Source of the DNA: Pseudomonas sp. S30
GTDB lineage: Bacteria; Pseudomonadota; Gammaproteobacteria; Pseudomonadales; Pseudomonadaceae
Assembly: GCF_016518545.1 (NCBI RefSeq)
Contig: NZ_JACVTO010000014.1
Location: 96,927-160,926, forward strand
Reading direction: 5' to 3'
DNA: 64,000 nt
The notes beneath the pieces were generated by a model. That model was not told the origin of the DNA and ran no database searches. It worked only from the letters and a program-made list of their open reading frames with translations. Within the stretch, counting starts at the first letter, position 1. The number at the start of each line of letters is the position of its first letter. Of the stretch, positions 46,054-55,453 are shown piece by piece. The position numbers and the translations under genes are program-made.

Positions 46054-47019
46054 ATGCCCTTCATCACTGACATCAAGACCTTCGCTGCACTCGGCTGCGG
46101 CGTCATCGGCAGCGGCTGGATCGCCCGCGCCCTCGCCCACGGCCTGGACGTGATCGCCTGGGACCCGGCGCCCGGCGCCGAACAGGCCTTGCGCAGGCGC
46201 ATTGCCAATGCCTGGCCCGCCCTGGAAAAACAAGGCCTGGCCGAAGGCGCCGCGCAGCACCGGTTGACCTTCGTCAGCACCGTCGAGGCGTGCGTGGGCG
46301 ATGCCGACTTCATTCAGGAAAGCGCCCCCGAGCGCCTGGATCTGAAGCTCGACCTGCACGCCCGGATCAGCGCGGCGGCCAAGCCCGAGGCGCTCATCGC
46401 CTCCAGCACCTCGGGCCTGCTGCCCAGCGAGTTCTATGCCGCGTCCACGCACCCGGAACGCTGCCTGGTGGGCCACCCGTTCAACCCCGTCTACCTGCTG
46501 CCACTGGTGGAGATCGTGGGCAATCGCCACACCTCACCTGAAGCCATCGAAGCCGCCAGGACCGTCTACACCGCCCTGGGCATGCGCCCGCTGCACGTGC
46601 GCAAGGAGGTGCCGGGCTTCATCGCCGATCGTCTGCTCGAAGCGGTGTGGCGCGAGGCGCTGCACCTGGTCAACGACGGGGTGGCCAGCACGGCTGAGAT
46701 CGACGATGCGATCCGCTTCGGGGCGGGCCTGCGCTGGTCGTTCATGGGCACGTTCCTCACCTACACCCTGGCCGGTGGCGATGCTGGCATGCGCCACTTC
46801 ATGGCGCAGTTCGGGCCGGCCTTGCAACTGCCCTGGACCTACCTGCCGGCCCCCGAACTCACCGACCGGCTGATCGACGAGGTGGTCGAAGGCACCACCG
46901 AGCAGCTGGGCGCGCGCAGCATCGCCGCGCTGGAGCGCTACCGCGACGACACCCTGCTGGCAGTGCTGGCGGCGGTGAAGCACAGCAAGGCCGAGCATGG
47001 CCTGGCCTTCGGCGACTGA
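46054..47019 (+). CDS. cdhA: L-carnitine 3-dehydrogenase
   Basis: NAD-dependent dehydrogenase of 321 aa of the 3-hydroxyacyl-CoA dehydrogenase family; it oxidises carnitine to 3-dehydrocarnitine. The NAD motif is LGCGVIGSGWIARAL. The catalytic region includes ASSTSGLLPSEF and GHPFNPVYLLPLVE (His). GGAGAG precedes the ATG at 46054. cdhA and cdhB are separate here, while some bacteria have them fused. Confidence 0.94.
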   Translation: MPFITDIKTFAALGCGVIGSGWIARALAHGLDVIAWDPAPGAEQALRRRIANAWPALEKQGLAEGAAQHRLTFVSTVEACVGDADFIQESAPERLDLKLDLHARISAAAKPEALIASSTSGLLPSEFYAASTHPERCLVGHPFNPVYLLPLVEIVGNRHTSPEAIEAARTVYTALGMRPLHVRKEVPGFIADRLLEAVWREALHLVNDGVASTAEIDDAIRFGAGLRWSFMGTFLTYTLAGGDAGMRHFMAQFGPALQLPWTYLPAPELTDRLIDEVVEGTTEQLGARSIAALERYRDDTLLAVLAAVKHSKAEHGLAFGD

Positions 47020-47029
47020 GGACAGCGAC

Positions 47030-47500
47030 ATGACGGCATCGATCACCTACCGCACCACCATCGCCCAGGACTGGGTGGACTACAACGGGCACCTGCGCGA
47101 TGCCTTCTACCTGCTGATCTTCAGCTACGCCACCGATGCGCTGATGGAGCGCATCGGCCTGGACGCCGGCAGCCGAGGCCGTAGCGGCCACTCGCTGTTC
47201 ACCCTGGAGGCGCACATCAACTACCTGCACGAGGTGAAGCTCGGCACCGAGGTCTGGGTGCAGACGCAGGTCCTCGGCTATGACAGCAAGCGTCTGCACG
47301 TCTATCACACGCTGCACCGCGAGGGCTTCGCCGACGTGCTCTCGGCGAGCGAACAGATGTTGTTGCATGTGGACCTGGCCGGGCCGAGGTCGGCGCCGTT
47401 CAGTGAGGGAAGTGTCGAGCGTTTGCAGGCATGGCTTGACCAGCAGCCGGCACGCGAAGCGGCCTGCTATGTCGGCAGGGTGATGGGGCTGCGTGGCTGA
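47030..47500 (+). CDS. cdhB: Betainyl-CoA thioesterase
   Basis: Hot-dog-fold thioesterase of 156 aa. YRTTIAQDWVDYNGHLRDAF holds the catalytic Asp/Asn-Gly-His region typical of 4HBT-like enzymes. It releases glycine betaine from betainyl-CoA, the last step of carnitine conversion to betaine. It starts ten bases after cdhA. Confidence 0.88.
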   Translation: MTASITYRTTIAQDWVDYNGHLRDAFYLLIFSYATDALMERIGLDAGSRGRSGHSLFTLEAHINYLHEVKLGTEVWVQTQVLGYDSKRLHVYHTLHREGFADVLSASEQMLLHVDLAGPRSAPFSEGSVERLQAWLDQQPAREAACYVGRVMGLRG

Positions 47501-47513
47501 CGCCCGTGACCCA

Positions 47514-47546
47514 TGAAAAAACCCCGGAAGCCGTGAGCAACCGGGG
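47514..47546 (-). terminator. Minus-strand terminator-like hairpin without a known gene
   Basis: On the minus strand CCCCGG and CCGGGG pair around a 13-base loop and are followed by six T residues. Just upstream on this strand lies a 36-codon ORF (47670-47560, MAKNRSFPAK...). On the plus strand there is no T-run. The rest of 47501-47761 shows no gene. Confidence 0.5.
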
Positions 47547-47761
47547 CGGAGCGCGAGCATCATCCACTGCGCGTGAGTGAGGGTGACCAAGCCCTCGGTG
47601 CCGTGAATGGCTCCAGTGTGCTGATTTCCTCGACTGCGGATTTAGCCGGGAACGACCTGTTCTTAGCCATGGCAGCCATCGCCTGAGATCGGGCTTGCGG
47701 GGCCGTCGTGGGAATCACAGAATCGCTCGTACATCACCACAGCCGACAAGGGCCCCTTACC

Positions 47762-48019
47762 ATGATGCATGCCGATTTGATCGATCAGGACGACCTGCTG
47801 GGCCACTTGCGCGCCCGTGGTTTCGACATTCCCGCTGGCGCCAGTGCCGACGAAGCCTGCGAGGCGGCGGTGCGCGGGCTCAACGAGCCCAACGCCCGGG
47901 CACTGAAGGGGATGGTGGAGCAGATGTACACCGGCAGCGCGACCATCCTGCCGGCGGTGCGCCAGGCCATCGACAAGCAGTTGTTGCCGGCGCTCGCGCA
48001 GTACACCCGGCGGGGATGA
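47762..48019 (+). CDS. Small conserved hypothetical protein
   Basis: An 85-aa soluble, mainly helical protein (DLIDQDDLLGHLRARGFDIP, then ARALKGMVEQMYTGSATILP). It lies between the carnitine operon and gbdR, converging on gbdR. A homologue seems to occupy the same place in P. aeruginosa. Two ATG codons (47762, 47765) are possible starts, with AGGG upstream. No function can be proposed. Confidence 0.65.
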   Translation: MMHADLIDQDDLLGHLRARGFDIPAGASADEACEAAVRGLNEPNARALKGMVEQMYTGSATILPAVRQAIDKQLLPALAQYTRRG

Positions 48020-48078
48020 GTCGGCTCGGCGTCGAGCCAGTCACCGGCATCAGCACCGGCGACCGGCTCGACGCACGC

Positions 48079-49182
48079 TCAAAGCCTCACGCTGGCGAAG
48101 GTCGACTCGTTCCGCGCCTGGCTCAAGGCCGCCATCGGGCCGCTGTGCGGTGACAGCGCCATGGCCTGCGGAATCGGCATCATCGCCACCTGCTGGGCGG
48201 TATTGGAGCCCACGCGCTCGTCGCGTGGCGGGATGCCGAAGTACTCGCGGTAGCACTTGGAGAAGTGCGGCGTGGAGACGAAGCCGCACACCGACGCCAC
48301 CTCGATGATCGACATCGGCGTCTGCTTGAGCAGTTGTCGCGCGCGAATCAGGCGCAGCTTCAGGTAGTAGCGCGACGGCGAGCAGTGCAGGTATTTCTGG
48401 AACAGGCGCTCCAGCTGACGCCGCGACACGTTGACATACACCGCCAGTTCGTCGAGGTCGATCGGCTCCTCGAGGTTGGCCTCCATCAGCGCGACGATTT
48501 CCTGAAGCTTGGGCTGATTGGTGCCCAGCATGTGCTTGAGCGGCACCCGCTGGTGGTCCTGTTCGTTGCGAATACGCTCGTAGACGAACATCTCGGAAAT
48601 GGCCGCCGACAGTTCACGGCCGTGGTCGCGACTGATCAGGTGCAGCATCATGTCCAGGGGCGCGGTGCCACCGGAGCTGGTGAAGCGATTGCGGTCGAGG
48701 GTGAACAGGCGGGTGCTCATGTTGACCCGTGGGAACGCCTCCTGCATGGCGGCCAGACATTCCCAATGCACGCTGCAGTCGAAGCCGTCGAGCAGACCGG
48801 CACAGGCCAGCGCCCAACTGCCGGTGCACACGGCGCCGAGCCGGCGCGACTGACGCGCCTGTGCCTGCAGCCAGGTGACGTGCTCGCGGGTGACGGCGCG
48901 CTGAATGCCAACGCCCCCACAGACGATCACCGTGTCGATGGCCGGCGCGCTGTGCATCGCGGCGTCGGGGGTGATCTGCAGGCCATCGCTGGCCCACACC
49001 TGACCGCCATCCAGGGTCAAGGTATGCCAGCGATACAGCTCGCGACCGGACAACTGGTTGGCCATGCGCAGCGGTTCGACCGCCGACGCCAGTGAGATGA
49101 GGGTGAAGTTGTCCAGCAGGAGAAAGCCGATGGACTGGGGAGCTGTGCGGTTCTGGGATGGCCCGGAGGTGTACGACGTCAT
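48079..49182 (-). CDS. gbdR: AraC-family regulator of glycine betaine catabolism GbdR
   Basis: GbdR of 367 aa. A DJ-1/PfpI-like sensor domain (about 20-210; IGFLLLDNFTLISLASAVEP) precedes two C-terminal helix-turn-helix motifs (LAVYVNVSRRQLERLFQ and IIEVASVCGFVSTPHFSKCY). In P. aeruginosa it senses betaine and dimethylglycine and activates gbcAB, dgcAB, cbcXWV and plcH. A good sigma-54 type promoter lies about 100 bases upstream. Confidence 0.95.
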   Translation of the reverse strand: MTSYTSGPSQNRTAPQSIGFLLLDNFTLISLASAVEPLRMANQLSGRELYRWHTLTLDGGQVWASDGLQITPDAAMHSAPAIDTVIVCGGVGIQRAVTREHVTWLQAQARQSRRLGAVCTGSWALACAGLLDGFDCSVHWECLAAMQEAFPRVNMSTRLFTLDRNRFTSSGGTAPLDMMLHLISRDHGRELSAAISEMFVYERIRNEQDHQRVPLKHMLGTNQPKLQEIVALMEANLEEPIDLDELAVYVNVSRRQLERLFQKYLHCSPSRYYLKLRLIRARQLLKQTPMSIIEVASVCGFVSTPHFSKCYREYFGIPPRDERVGSNTAQQVAMMPIPQAMALSPHSGPMAALSQARNESTFASVRL

Positions 49183-49281
49183 CGTGAATTCTCCTCACAC
49201 AAATGCTGGATGTGCCTCAGGCGGGCACGGCTTTGTTGTCATGGCCCGCTGTTCGTGTGCAGGGGCTTTATCTATCGTTAC

Positions 49282-49296
49282 GCAAAGGCCGTGCCC
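49282..49296 (-). promoter_or_regulatory. Candidate sigma-54 promoter of gbdR
   Basis: On the minus strand GGGCAC-N5-TTGC has the -24 GG and -12 GC at the right spacing (consensus TGGCAC-N5-TTGC, one mismatch). The predicted transcript would have a leader of about 90 bases before the gbdR ATG. This fits nitrogen or carbon control through an NtrC/CbrB-type activator. Confidence 0.6.
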
Positions 49297-49466
49297 GAAA
49301 TTGAACGGCCATCCAAAAAAACCTGAAAACGACGTTGGCGTGCGTCCTGTAGGGCCTTTCCGAGAGAGCGGGCTGATGAACGCAAATCGGCGTGCCAGCG
49401 CCCTTGCCTGTCACGGCTGAGCAAATCGGTAGCACTTGTGTGAAGGTTGCCCAGAAGCGACATTCA

Positions 49467-49496
49467 TAAGTGTCACCGACAACGGCGACACCCATA
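49467..49496. promoter_or_regulatory. Inverted repeat GTGTC-N12-GACAC upstream of gbdR
   Basis: TAAGTGTC at 49467-49474 faces GACACCCATAA at 49487-49497, about 190 bases upstream of the sigma-54 site. This is an enhancer-like distance. The protein that binds is unknown. No gene is seen in 49183-49580. Confidence 0.3.
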
Positions 49497-49580
49497 ACGA
49501 CATCCGGGCCGTGTCCGGGCGATGCCCGGTGGCTGCACAACCATGCAGCACAGCGCACGGAAAAGAGTCAGGGCGGCGCA

Positions 49581-50957
49581 TCAGCACTCGATGGCGTTGA
49601 CGGCCAGGCCGCCGCGGGAGGTTTCCTTGTACTTGTCGTGCATGTCCGCCCCGGTGTCGCGCATGGTGCGGATGACATGGTCGAGGGAGATGAAATGCTC
49701 GCCGTCGCCGCGCAGGGCCATCTGCACGGCATTGATCGCCTTCACCGCAGCGATGGCGTTACGCTCGATGCACGGCACCTGAACCAGGCCACCGACCGGA
49801 TCGCAGGTCAGCCCCAGGTTGTGCTCCAGGGCGATCTCGGCCGCGTTCTCCAACTGCGCAGGGGTGGCGCCGAGCACGTCGGCCAGGCCCGCAGCGGCCA
49901 TGGCACAGGCCGACCCGACCTCGCCTTGGCAGCCGACTTCGGCCCCGGAGATCGACGCATTCTTCTTGCACAGGATGCCCACCGCGGCTGCGCCCAGGAA
50001 GAAATCGACCACGTTGGACTCGTCCACTGCATCGGAGAAGCGCATGTAGTAGTGCAGCACCGCCGGGATGATGCCCGCTGCGCCATTGGTCGGTGCAGTG
50101 ACCATGCGCCCGCCCGCGGCGTTCTCTTCGTTGACCGCCAGGGCGAACAGGTTGACCCATTCCATCGCGCTCATGGTCGAGCCGATCACGTTGGGCTTGC
50201 CGATTTCCTGCAGGCTGCGGTGCAGCTTGGCTGCCCGACGGCGAACGTTGAGCCCGCCGGGCAGCGTGCCCTCGTACTTCAGGCCGTTGTTCACGCACTC
50301 CTGCATGGCGTGCCAGAGCTTGAGCAGGCCGGCACGGATCTCGGCTTCGCTGCGCCAGACCTTCTCGTTCTCCATCATCAATTGCGACACGCGCATGTCG
50401 TTTTGCTTGCACAGGCGCAGCAGTTCGGCGGCACTGTTGAAATCGTACGGCAGCACGGTCTGGTCGGCGTCCAGCACGCCGCTGGCCGCTTGCGCGGCAT
50501 CGACCACGAAACCGCCACCGACCGAGTAGTAGGTGTCCTGGTGCAGCTCGCCCTGCTCGCCCTCGGCCACCAGGGTCATGGCGTTGGGATGGTACGGCAG
50601 GTTCTCGTCCAGCAGCCGCATGTCGCGGGACCAGACGAATTCGATCGGCAGGCGGTTGTCGAGCAGCAGCGTGTCGGTTTCACGCAGGTCGGCGATGCGC
50701 GGGGCGATCTGCGTCGGCTCGATGGAATCGGGCCACTCGCCCATCAATCCCATGATGGTGGCGTTGTCGGTGCCGTGGCCGATCCCGGTGGCCGACAGCG
50801 AGCCATACAGGCGCACCTCGACGCGCCGTACCTGCTCCAGTTCGCCGCGTTCGCGCAGCCCCTGGACGAACAGCGCGGCGGCGCGCATGGGGCCTACGGT
50901 ATGCGAGCTGGAAGGCCCGACACCGATCTTGAACAGGTCGAACACGCTGATGGCCAT
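49581..50957 (-). CDS. sdaB: L-serine dehydratase
   Basis: Single-chain iron-sulfur serine deaminase of 458 aa that turns serine into pyruvate and ammonia. Cluster cysteines are in EVGCQGEVGSACAMAAAGL and CDPVGGLVQVPC. The N-terminal domain begins SVFDLFKIGVGPSSSHTVGP. It is the step after GlyA in betaine breakdown, and its place beside gbdR and cbcX fits that role. Confidence 0.95.
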   Translation of the reverse strand: MAISVFDLFKIGVGPSSSHTVGPMRAAALFVQGLRERGELEQVRRVEVRLYGSLSATGIGHGTDNATIMGLMGEWPDSIEPTQIAPRIADLRETDTLLLDNRLPIEFVWSRDMRLLDENLPYHPNAMTLVAEGEQGELHQDTYYSVGGGFVVDAAQAASGVLDADQTVLPYDFNSAAELLRLCKQNDMRVSQLMMENEKVWRSEAEIRAGLLKLWHAMQECVNNGLKYEGTLPGGLNVRRRAAKLHRSLQEIGKPNVIGSTMSAMEWVNLFALAVNEENAAGGRMVTAPTNGAAGIIPAVLHYYMRFSDAVDESNVVDFFLGAAAVGILCKKNASISGAEVGCQGEVGSACAMAAAGLADVLGATPAQLENAAEIALEHNLGLTCDPVGGLVQVPCIERNAIAAVKAINAVQMALRGDGEHFISLDHVIRTMRDTGADMHDKYKETSRGGLAVNAIEC

Positions 50958-51196
50958 TGTCGAATCACCTCTTGATGGGCTTGTTCCTGCGCGCCAGGGG
51001 GGCGGCGCAGCCAGCGGCTAGGCTGAGGGCGGCGGATGCCGCGAATGCAGGCATGATCGGGGTTTTAACCCAGCGCTCGCCGTCTGCAACCGACCTGATT
51101 TTGTCCGGCAGCGCCCTGGGGCGCGGCCATCATTTCGCCGCTTTTGCGCGAGGGGAGGATGCATTTTCACGGCTCGATGGTAGGAAGAATCCGTAA

Positions 51197-51222
51197 GCGA
51201 CATTGCCCGTACTGGATGCGAC
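51197..51222 (+). promoter_or_regulatory. Direct repeat GCGAC, 21 bp apart, upstream of cbcX (candidate GbdR site)
   Basis: GCGACATT at 51197 and GCGACCTG at 51218 lie about 200 bases before the cbcX ATG in the 444-base sdaB/cbcX gap. The same word pair (GCGACA, GCGACC) stands 20 bp apart upstream of gbcA. The rest of the gap holds a short GC hairpin near 51110 and no gene. Confidence 0.4.
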
Positions 51223-51401
51223 CTGTCCTGCACTGGTTACGACCCCACCAGTAGGCGAGCGTCGAACGCTGGGGGATTATCGAAACCGACTCGTATTGCA
51301 CGGCCTCGCAACCTGCCCTCTGCAGGCCTGGACGACCGACACCTCAGAACGTGGCGGCGGACTGCGCGAACCCGAAGAAAAAATCACAGGAGTCCACCCG
51401 A

Positions 51402-52349
51402 ATGAACGCTTCGCCCAAGCTCTTACTGGCCGCTGTGCTCGCAGCCCCGCTGCTGGCCCAGGCCGCCGAACCCGAGCAGTGCCAGACGGTTCGCTTCTCC
51501 GACGTCGGCTGGACCGACATCGCCGTGACCACCGCCACCACCAGCGTGGTCCTCGAGGCGCTGGGCTACAAGGCTCGCACCACCATGATTTCGGTGCCGG
51601 TGACCTACAAGTCGCTGGCCACCGGCAAGGACCTGGACGTGTTTCTCGGCAACTGGATGCCGACCATGGAGAACGACATCAAGGCGTACCGCGACGCCGG
51701 TACCGTCGAGACCGTGCGGGCCAACCTGGAGAACGCCAAGTACACCCTGGCCGTCTCCCAGTCGCTCTACGACAAGGGCCTGAAGGACTTCAAGGACATC
51801 GTCCGGTTCAAGCAGGAGCTGGACGGCAAGCTCTACGGCATCGAGCCGGGCAACGATGGCAACCGCACCATCCAGAAGATGATCGACGAGAACGCTTTCG
51901 GCCTGAAGGACGCAGGCTTCAAGATGGTCCAGTCCAGTGAGGCGGGCATGCTCAGCCAGGTCGACAAGGACCAGCGCAAAGGCCAGGGCATCGTCTTCCT
52001 CGGCTGGGAACCGCACCCGATGAACACCCGCTTCAAGATGCAGTACCTCACCGGCGGCGACGCCTACTTCGGCCCGGACTTCGGCAAGGCCACCGTCTAC
52101 ACCAACACCCGCAAGGGCTACACCGAGCAGTGCAGCAACGTCGGACAGTTGCTGAAGAACCTGTCGTTCGAGCTCAAGGACGAAAGCACCATGATGGGCT
52201 ATGTCCTGGACGACAAGATGAAACCCGACGCCGCTGCCAGGCGCTGGCTCAAGGACAACCCCGGCAAGCTCGATGCCTGGCTGGCAGGCGTGACCACCGT
52301 GGATGGCAAGCCGGGCCTCGAGGCGGCCAGGGCCAAGCTCGCGCAATGA
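51402..52349 (+). CDS. cbcX: Choline/betaine ABC transporter, substrate-binding protein
   Basis: Periplasmic binding protein of 315 aa. A signal peptide (1-22, ending LLAQAA) is followed by CQTVRFSDVGWTDIAV. Trp/Tyr residues in GWTD, GNWMPTM and GWEPHPMN form the aromatic box for choline. It is the close relative of CaiX in this window. AGGAG precedes the ATG at 51402. The permease and ATPase genes follow. Confidence 0.94.
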   Translation: MNASPKLLLAAVLAAPLLAQAAEPEQCQTVRFSDVGWTDIAVTTATTSVVLEALGYKARTTMISVPVTYKSLATGKDLDVFLGNWMPTMENDIKAYRDAGTVETVRANLENAKYTLAVSQSLYDKGLKDFKDIVRFKQELDGKLYGIEPGNDGNRTIQKMIDENAFGLKDAGFKMVQSSEAGMLSQVDKDQRKGQGIVFLGWEPHPMNTRFKMQYLTGGDAYFGPDFGKATVYTNTRKGYTEQCSNVGQLLKNLSFELKDESTMMGYVLDDKMKPDAAARRWLKDNPGKLDAWLAGVTTVDGKPGLEAARAKLAQ

Positions 52350-52462
52350 CACCGAACCATGCAGTAGCAGCAGTGGCCGGCGACGGCCGCTAGGCACTAC
52401 CTCGGGGCGCGACCGTGACGCCCCGGACTGATGACAATCTTTGCAGGTGGAAGCTCGCTATC

Positions 52463-53308
52463 ATGCTTATCGATCAGAAAATACCGTTGGGGCAGTACAT
52501 GGCCTCATTCGTCGAATGGTTGACCCAGAACGGCGCCGACTATTTCGATGCGATCGCCCAAGGCCTGGAATTCATGATCCATGGCGTCACCAGTGCCCTG
52601 ACCTGGTTCAACCCCTTCGTGCTCATTGCCCTGTTCGCCGCCCTGGCGCACCTGATCCAGCGCCGGGTGGGCCTGACCCTCTTCGTGGCGCTGTCGTTCC
52701 TGCTGATCCTCAACCTGGGCTACTGGCAGGAAACCCTGGAGACGCTCGCCCAGGTGAGCTTCGCCACGGTGGTCTGCGTGGCCATCGGCGTGCCGCTGGG
52801 CATCGTCGCCGCGCACAAGCCCATGTTCTACACCGCCATGCGTCCGGTGCTGGACCTGATGCAGACCGTGCCGACCTTCGTCTACCTGATCCCGACCCTG
52901 ACCCTGTTCGGCCTGGGCGTGGTGCCAGGGCTGATCTCCACCGTGGTCTTCGCCATCGCCGCGCCCATTCGTCTCACCTACCTGGGCATCTGCGACGTGC
53001 CCCAGGAACTGATGGACGCCGGCAAGGCGTTCGGCTGCTCACGCCGTCAGCTGCTCACCCGCATCGAATTGCCCCACGCCATGCCGAGCATCGCTGCCGG
53101 CGTGACCCAATGCATCATGCTGTCGCTGTCGATGGTGGTGATCGCCGCCCTGGTGGGCGCCGACGGCCTGGGCAAGCCGGTGGTCAACGCACTCAACACC
53201 GCCGACATCTCGCTCGGCTTCGAAGCGGGCCTGGCGATCGTGCTGCTGGCGATCATGCTCGACCGCATCTGCAAGCAACCGGAACTGCCGGCCAGGAGTG
53301 AAGCATGA
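52463..53308 (+). CDS. cbcW: Choline/betaine ABC transporter, permease
   Basis: Inner-membrane permease of 281 aa of the ProW type with six or more helices. The EAA-like loop that contacts the ATPase is DAGKAFGCSRRQLLTRIELP. The ATG at 52463 has GGTGGAAG upstream. It overlaps cbcV by four bases and serves the binding proteins CbcX and CaiX (and BetX elsewhere in other Pseudomonas). Confidence 0.94.
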   Translation: MLIDQKIPLGQYMASFVEWLTQNGADYFDAIAQGLEFMIHGVTSALTWFNPFVLIALFAALAHLIQRRVGLTLFVALSFLLILNLGYWQETLETLAQVSFATVVCVAIGVPLGIVAAHKPMFYTAMRPVLDLMQTVPTFVYLIPTLTLFGLGVVPGLISTVVFAIAAPIRLTYLGICDVPQELMDAGKAFGCSRRQLLTRIELPHAMPSIAAGVTQCIMLSLSMVVIAALVGADGLGKPVVNALNTADISLGFEAGLAIVLLAIMLDRICKQPELPARSEA

Positions 53309-54483
53309 GCATCATTCGCTTCGAAGATGTCGACGTCATCTTCTCCAACAAACCCCGCGAAGCGCTGGGGTTGCTCGACCAGGGCAAGACCCGCGAGCAG
53401 ATCCTCAAGCAGACCGGCCTGGTGGTCGGCGTCGAGAAAGCCAACCTAGACATCCAGAAGGGCGAGATCTGCGTGCTGATGGGGCTGTCCGGCTCGGGCA
53501 AGTCGAGCCTGCTGCGCTGCATCAATGGCCTGAACACCGTCAGCCGGGGCAAGCTGTTCGTCGAACACGAAGGCAAGCACATCGACATCGCCCATTGCAC
53601 GCCAGCAGAGCTGAAGATGATGCGCACCAAGCGCATCGCCATGGTGTTCCAGAAATTCGCCCTGATGCCCTGGCTGACGGTGCGCGAGAACATCAGCTTC
53701 GGCCTGGAGATGCAGGGTCGCCCCGAGAAGGAGCGACGCAAGCTGGTGGACGAGAAACTGGAACTGGTGGGCCTGACCCAGTGGCGCAACAAGAAGCCCG
53801 ACGAGCTGTCCGGCGGGATGCAGCAGCGCGTGGGCCTGGCCCGGGCCCTGGCCATGGACGCCGACATCCTGTTGATGGACGAGCCCTTCTCGGCGCTCGA
53901 CCCGCTGATTCGCCAGGGCCTGCAGGACGAACTGCTGGAACTGCAGCGCAAGTTGAGCAAGACCATCGTGTTCGTCAGCCATGACCTGGACGAGGCGCTC
54001 AAGCTGGGAAGTCGTATCGCCATCATGAAGGACGGACGGATCATCCAGTACAGCAGGCCCGAGGAGATCGTGCTGAACCCGGCCGATGAATACGTGCGCA
54101 CCTTCGTCGCCCACACCAACCCGCTCAACGTGCTGTGCGGCCGCAGCCTGATGCGCAGCGTCAACGACTGCAAGCGCATCAACGGTTCGGTATGCCTGGA
54201 CCCCAGCGGGGACTCCTGGCTGGACCTGGGCGAAGGGGGTTCGCTGCAGCGCGCGCGCCAGGGGCAGAACGGCCTGGACCTGCAGAACTGGGCGCCGGGC
54301 CAGGACGTGGAGGCGCTGGGCCGTCGGCCGACGCTGGTGCATGCCGACATCGGCATGCGTGAAGCGCTGCAGATCCGCTACCACACCGGCAACAAGCTGG
54401 TGCTCCAGGAGAACGACAAGGTGGTCGGCATCCTCGGCGACACCGAGCTGTACCACGCCCTGCTGGGCAAGAATCACGGATGA
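53305..54483 (+). CDS. cbcV: Choline/betaine ABC transporter, ATPase
   Basis: ProV-type ATPase of 392 aa. Walker A is GLSGSGKSSLLR, the signature is LSGGMQQRVGLARALA, Walker B is ILLMDEPFSALD, and the switch His is in FVSHDLDEA. A C-terminal accessory region (about 275-392) follows, as in ProV/OpuAA. Its ATG overlaps the cbcW TGA (ATGA). It powers uptake of choline, betaine and carnitine. Confidence 0.95.
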   Translation: MSIIRFEDVDVIFSNKPREALGLLDQGKTREQILKQTGLVVGVEKANLDIQKGEICVLMGLSGSGKSSLLRCINGLNTVSRGKLFVEHEGKHIDIAHCTPAELKMMRTKRIAMVFQKFALMPWLTVRENISFGLEMQGRPEKERRKLVDEKLELVGLTQWRNKKPDELSGGMQQRVGLARALAMDADILLMDEPFSALDPLIRQGLQDELLELQRKLSKTIVFVSHDLDEALKLGSRIAIMKDGRIIQYSRPEEIVLNPADEYVRTFVAHTNPLNVLCGRSLMRSVNDCKRINGSVCLDPSGDSWLDLGEGGSLQRARQGQNGLDLQNWAPGQDVEALGRRPTLVHADIGMREALQIRYHTGNKLVLQENDKVVGILGDTELYHALLGKNHG

Positions 54484-54488
54484 TCGGT

Positions 54489-54556
54489 CGCGGGTGAAGC
54501 CCTCGGCCAACTGACGGCCCGCACGGGGGCGGCGGTTGGCCGAGGCTTCACCCGCG
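54489..54556. terminator. Long hairpin between convergent cbcV and hisF (REP-related)
   Basis: About 22 bp of stem (CGCGGGTGAAG...CGGCCAAC with GTTGGCCG...CTTCACCCGCG, one bulged base) surround a 23-base loop. The outer arms match the REP core. It probably ends or protects both converging transcripts. Confidence 0.75.
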
Positions 54557-54573
54557 AAGGCGGGCAACCTCTC

Positions 54574-55344
54574 TCAGCGCACCACGATTCCACGCGACGC
54601 CATGTAGGCCTTGGCCTCCGGCACCGTGTACTCGCCAAAATGGAAGATGCTCGCGGCCAACACCGCACTGGCATGCCCTTCCAGGATGCCGTCGGCCAGG
54701 TGTTGCAGATTGCCCACGCCCCCCGATGCGATCACCGGAATCCCCAGGGCGTCGCTGATGGCCCGGGTCACGCCCAGGTCGAAGCCATTCTTCATGCCAT
54801 CCTGGTCCATGCTGGTGAGCAGGATCTCCCCCGCCCCCAGGGCTTCCATCTTCTTCGCCCACTGCACGGCATCCAGCCCGGTCGGCTTGCGTCCGCCGTG
54901 GGTGAAGATCTCCCAGCGCGGCGTCTCGCCCGGCGCGGACACTTTCTTCGCATCGATGGCGACGACGATGCACTGGGAGCCGAAGCGCTCGGCTGCCTCG
55001 CCGACGAACTCGGGGTTGAACACCGCCGCGGTGTTGATCGAGACCTTGTCCGCCCCGGCGTTGAGCAGGTTGCGGATGTCCTGCACGCTGCGCACGCCAC
55101 CGCCCACGGTCAGCGGGATGAACACCTGGCTGGCCATGCGTTCGACGGTGTGCAGGGTGGTGTCACGGCCGTCGACGCTGGCGGTGATGTCCAGGAAGGT
55201 GATTTCGTCGGCGCCCTGCTCGTTGTAGCGGCGGGCGATTTCCACCGGATCACCGGCGTCGCGGATGTTCTCGAACTTGACGCCCTTGACCACCCGGCCG
55301 TTGTCCACGTCCAGGCAAGGGATGATGCGTTTTGCTAAAGCCAT
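54574..55344 (-). CDS. hisF: Imidazole glycerol phosphate synthase, cyclase subunit
   Basis: HisF of 256 aa, a (beta/alpha)8 barrel. With HisH it converts PRFAR to imidazole-glycerol phosphate and AICAR in histidine synthesis. The catalytic Asp residues are in IIPCLDVDNGRVVKG and VVAIDAKKVS. It is the last gene of the minus-strand his operon. Confidence 0.97.
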   Translation of the reverse strand: MALAKRIIPCLDVDNGRVVKGVKFENIRDAGDPVEIARRYNEQGADEITFLDITASVDGRDTTLHTVERMASQVFIPLTVGGGVRSVQDIRNLLNAGADKVSINTAAVFNPEFVGEAAERFGSQCIVVAIDAKKVSAPGETPRWEIFTHGGRKPTGLDAVQWAKKMEALGAGEILLTSMDQDGMKNGFDLGVTRAISDALGIPVIASGGVGNLQHLADGILEGHASAVLAASIFHFGEYTVPEAKAYMASRGIVVR

Positions 55345-55453
55345 CGGGGGCTCCTGGTGGAACAGCGCCGAGCTGTCGGCGGCCAGTCACGGGTCGAAGC
55401 GGTGCGGGGTCCGGCTTGTTCCTGCGCTTGCCGCTGGCAGCGTACCGCTGTTC

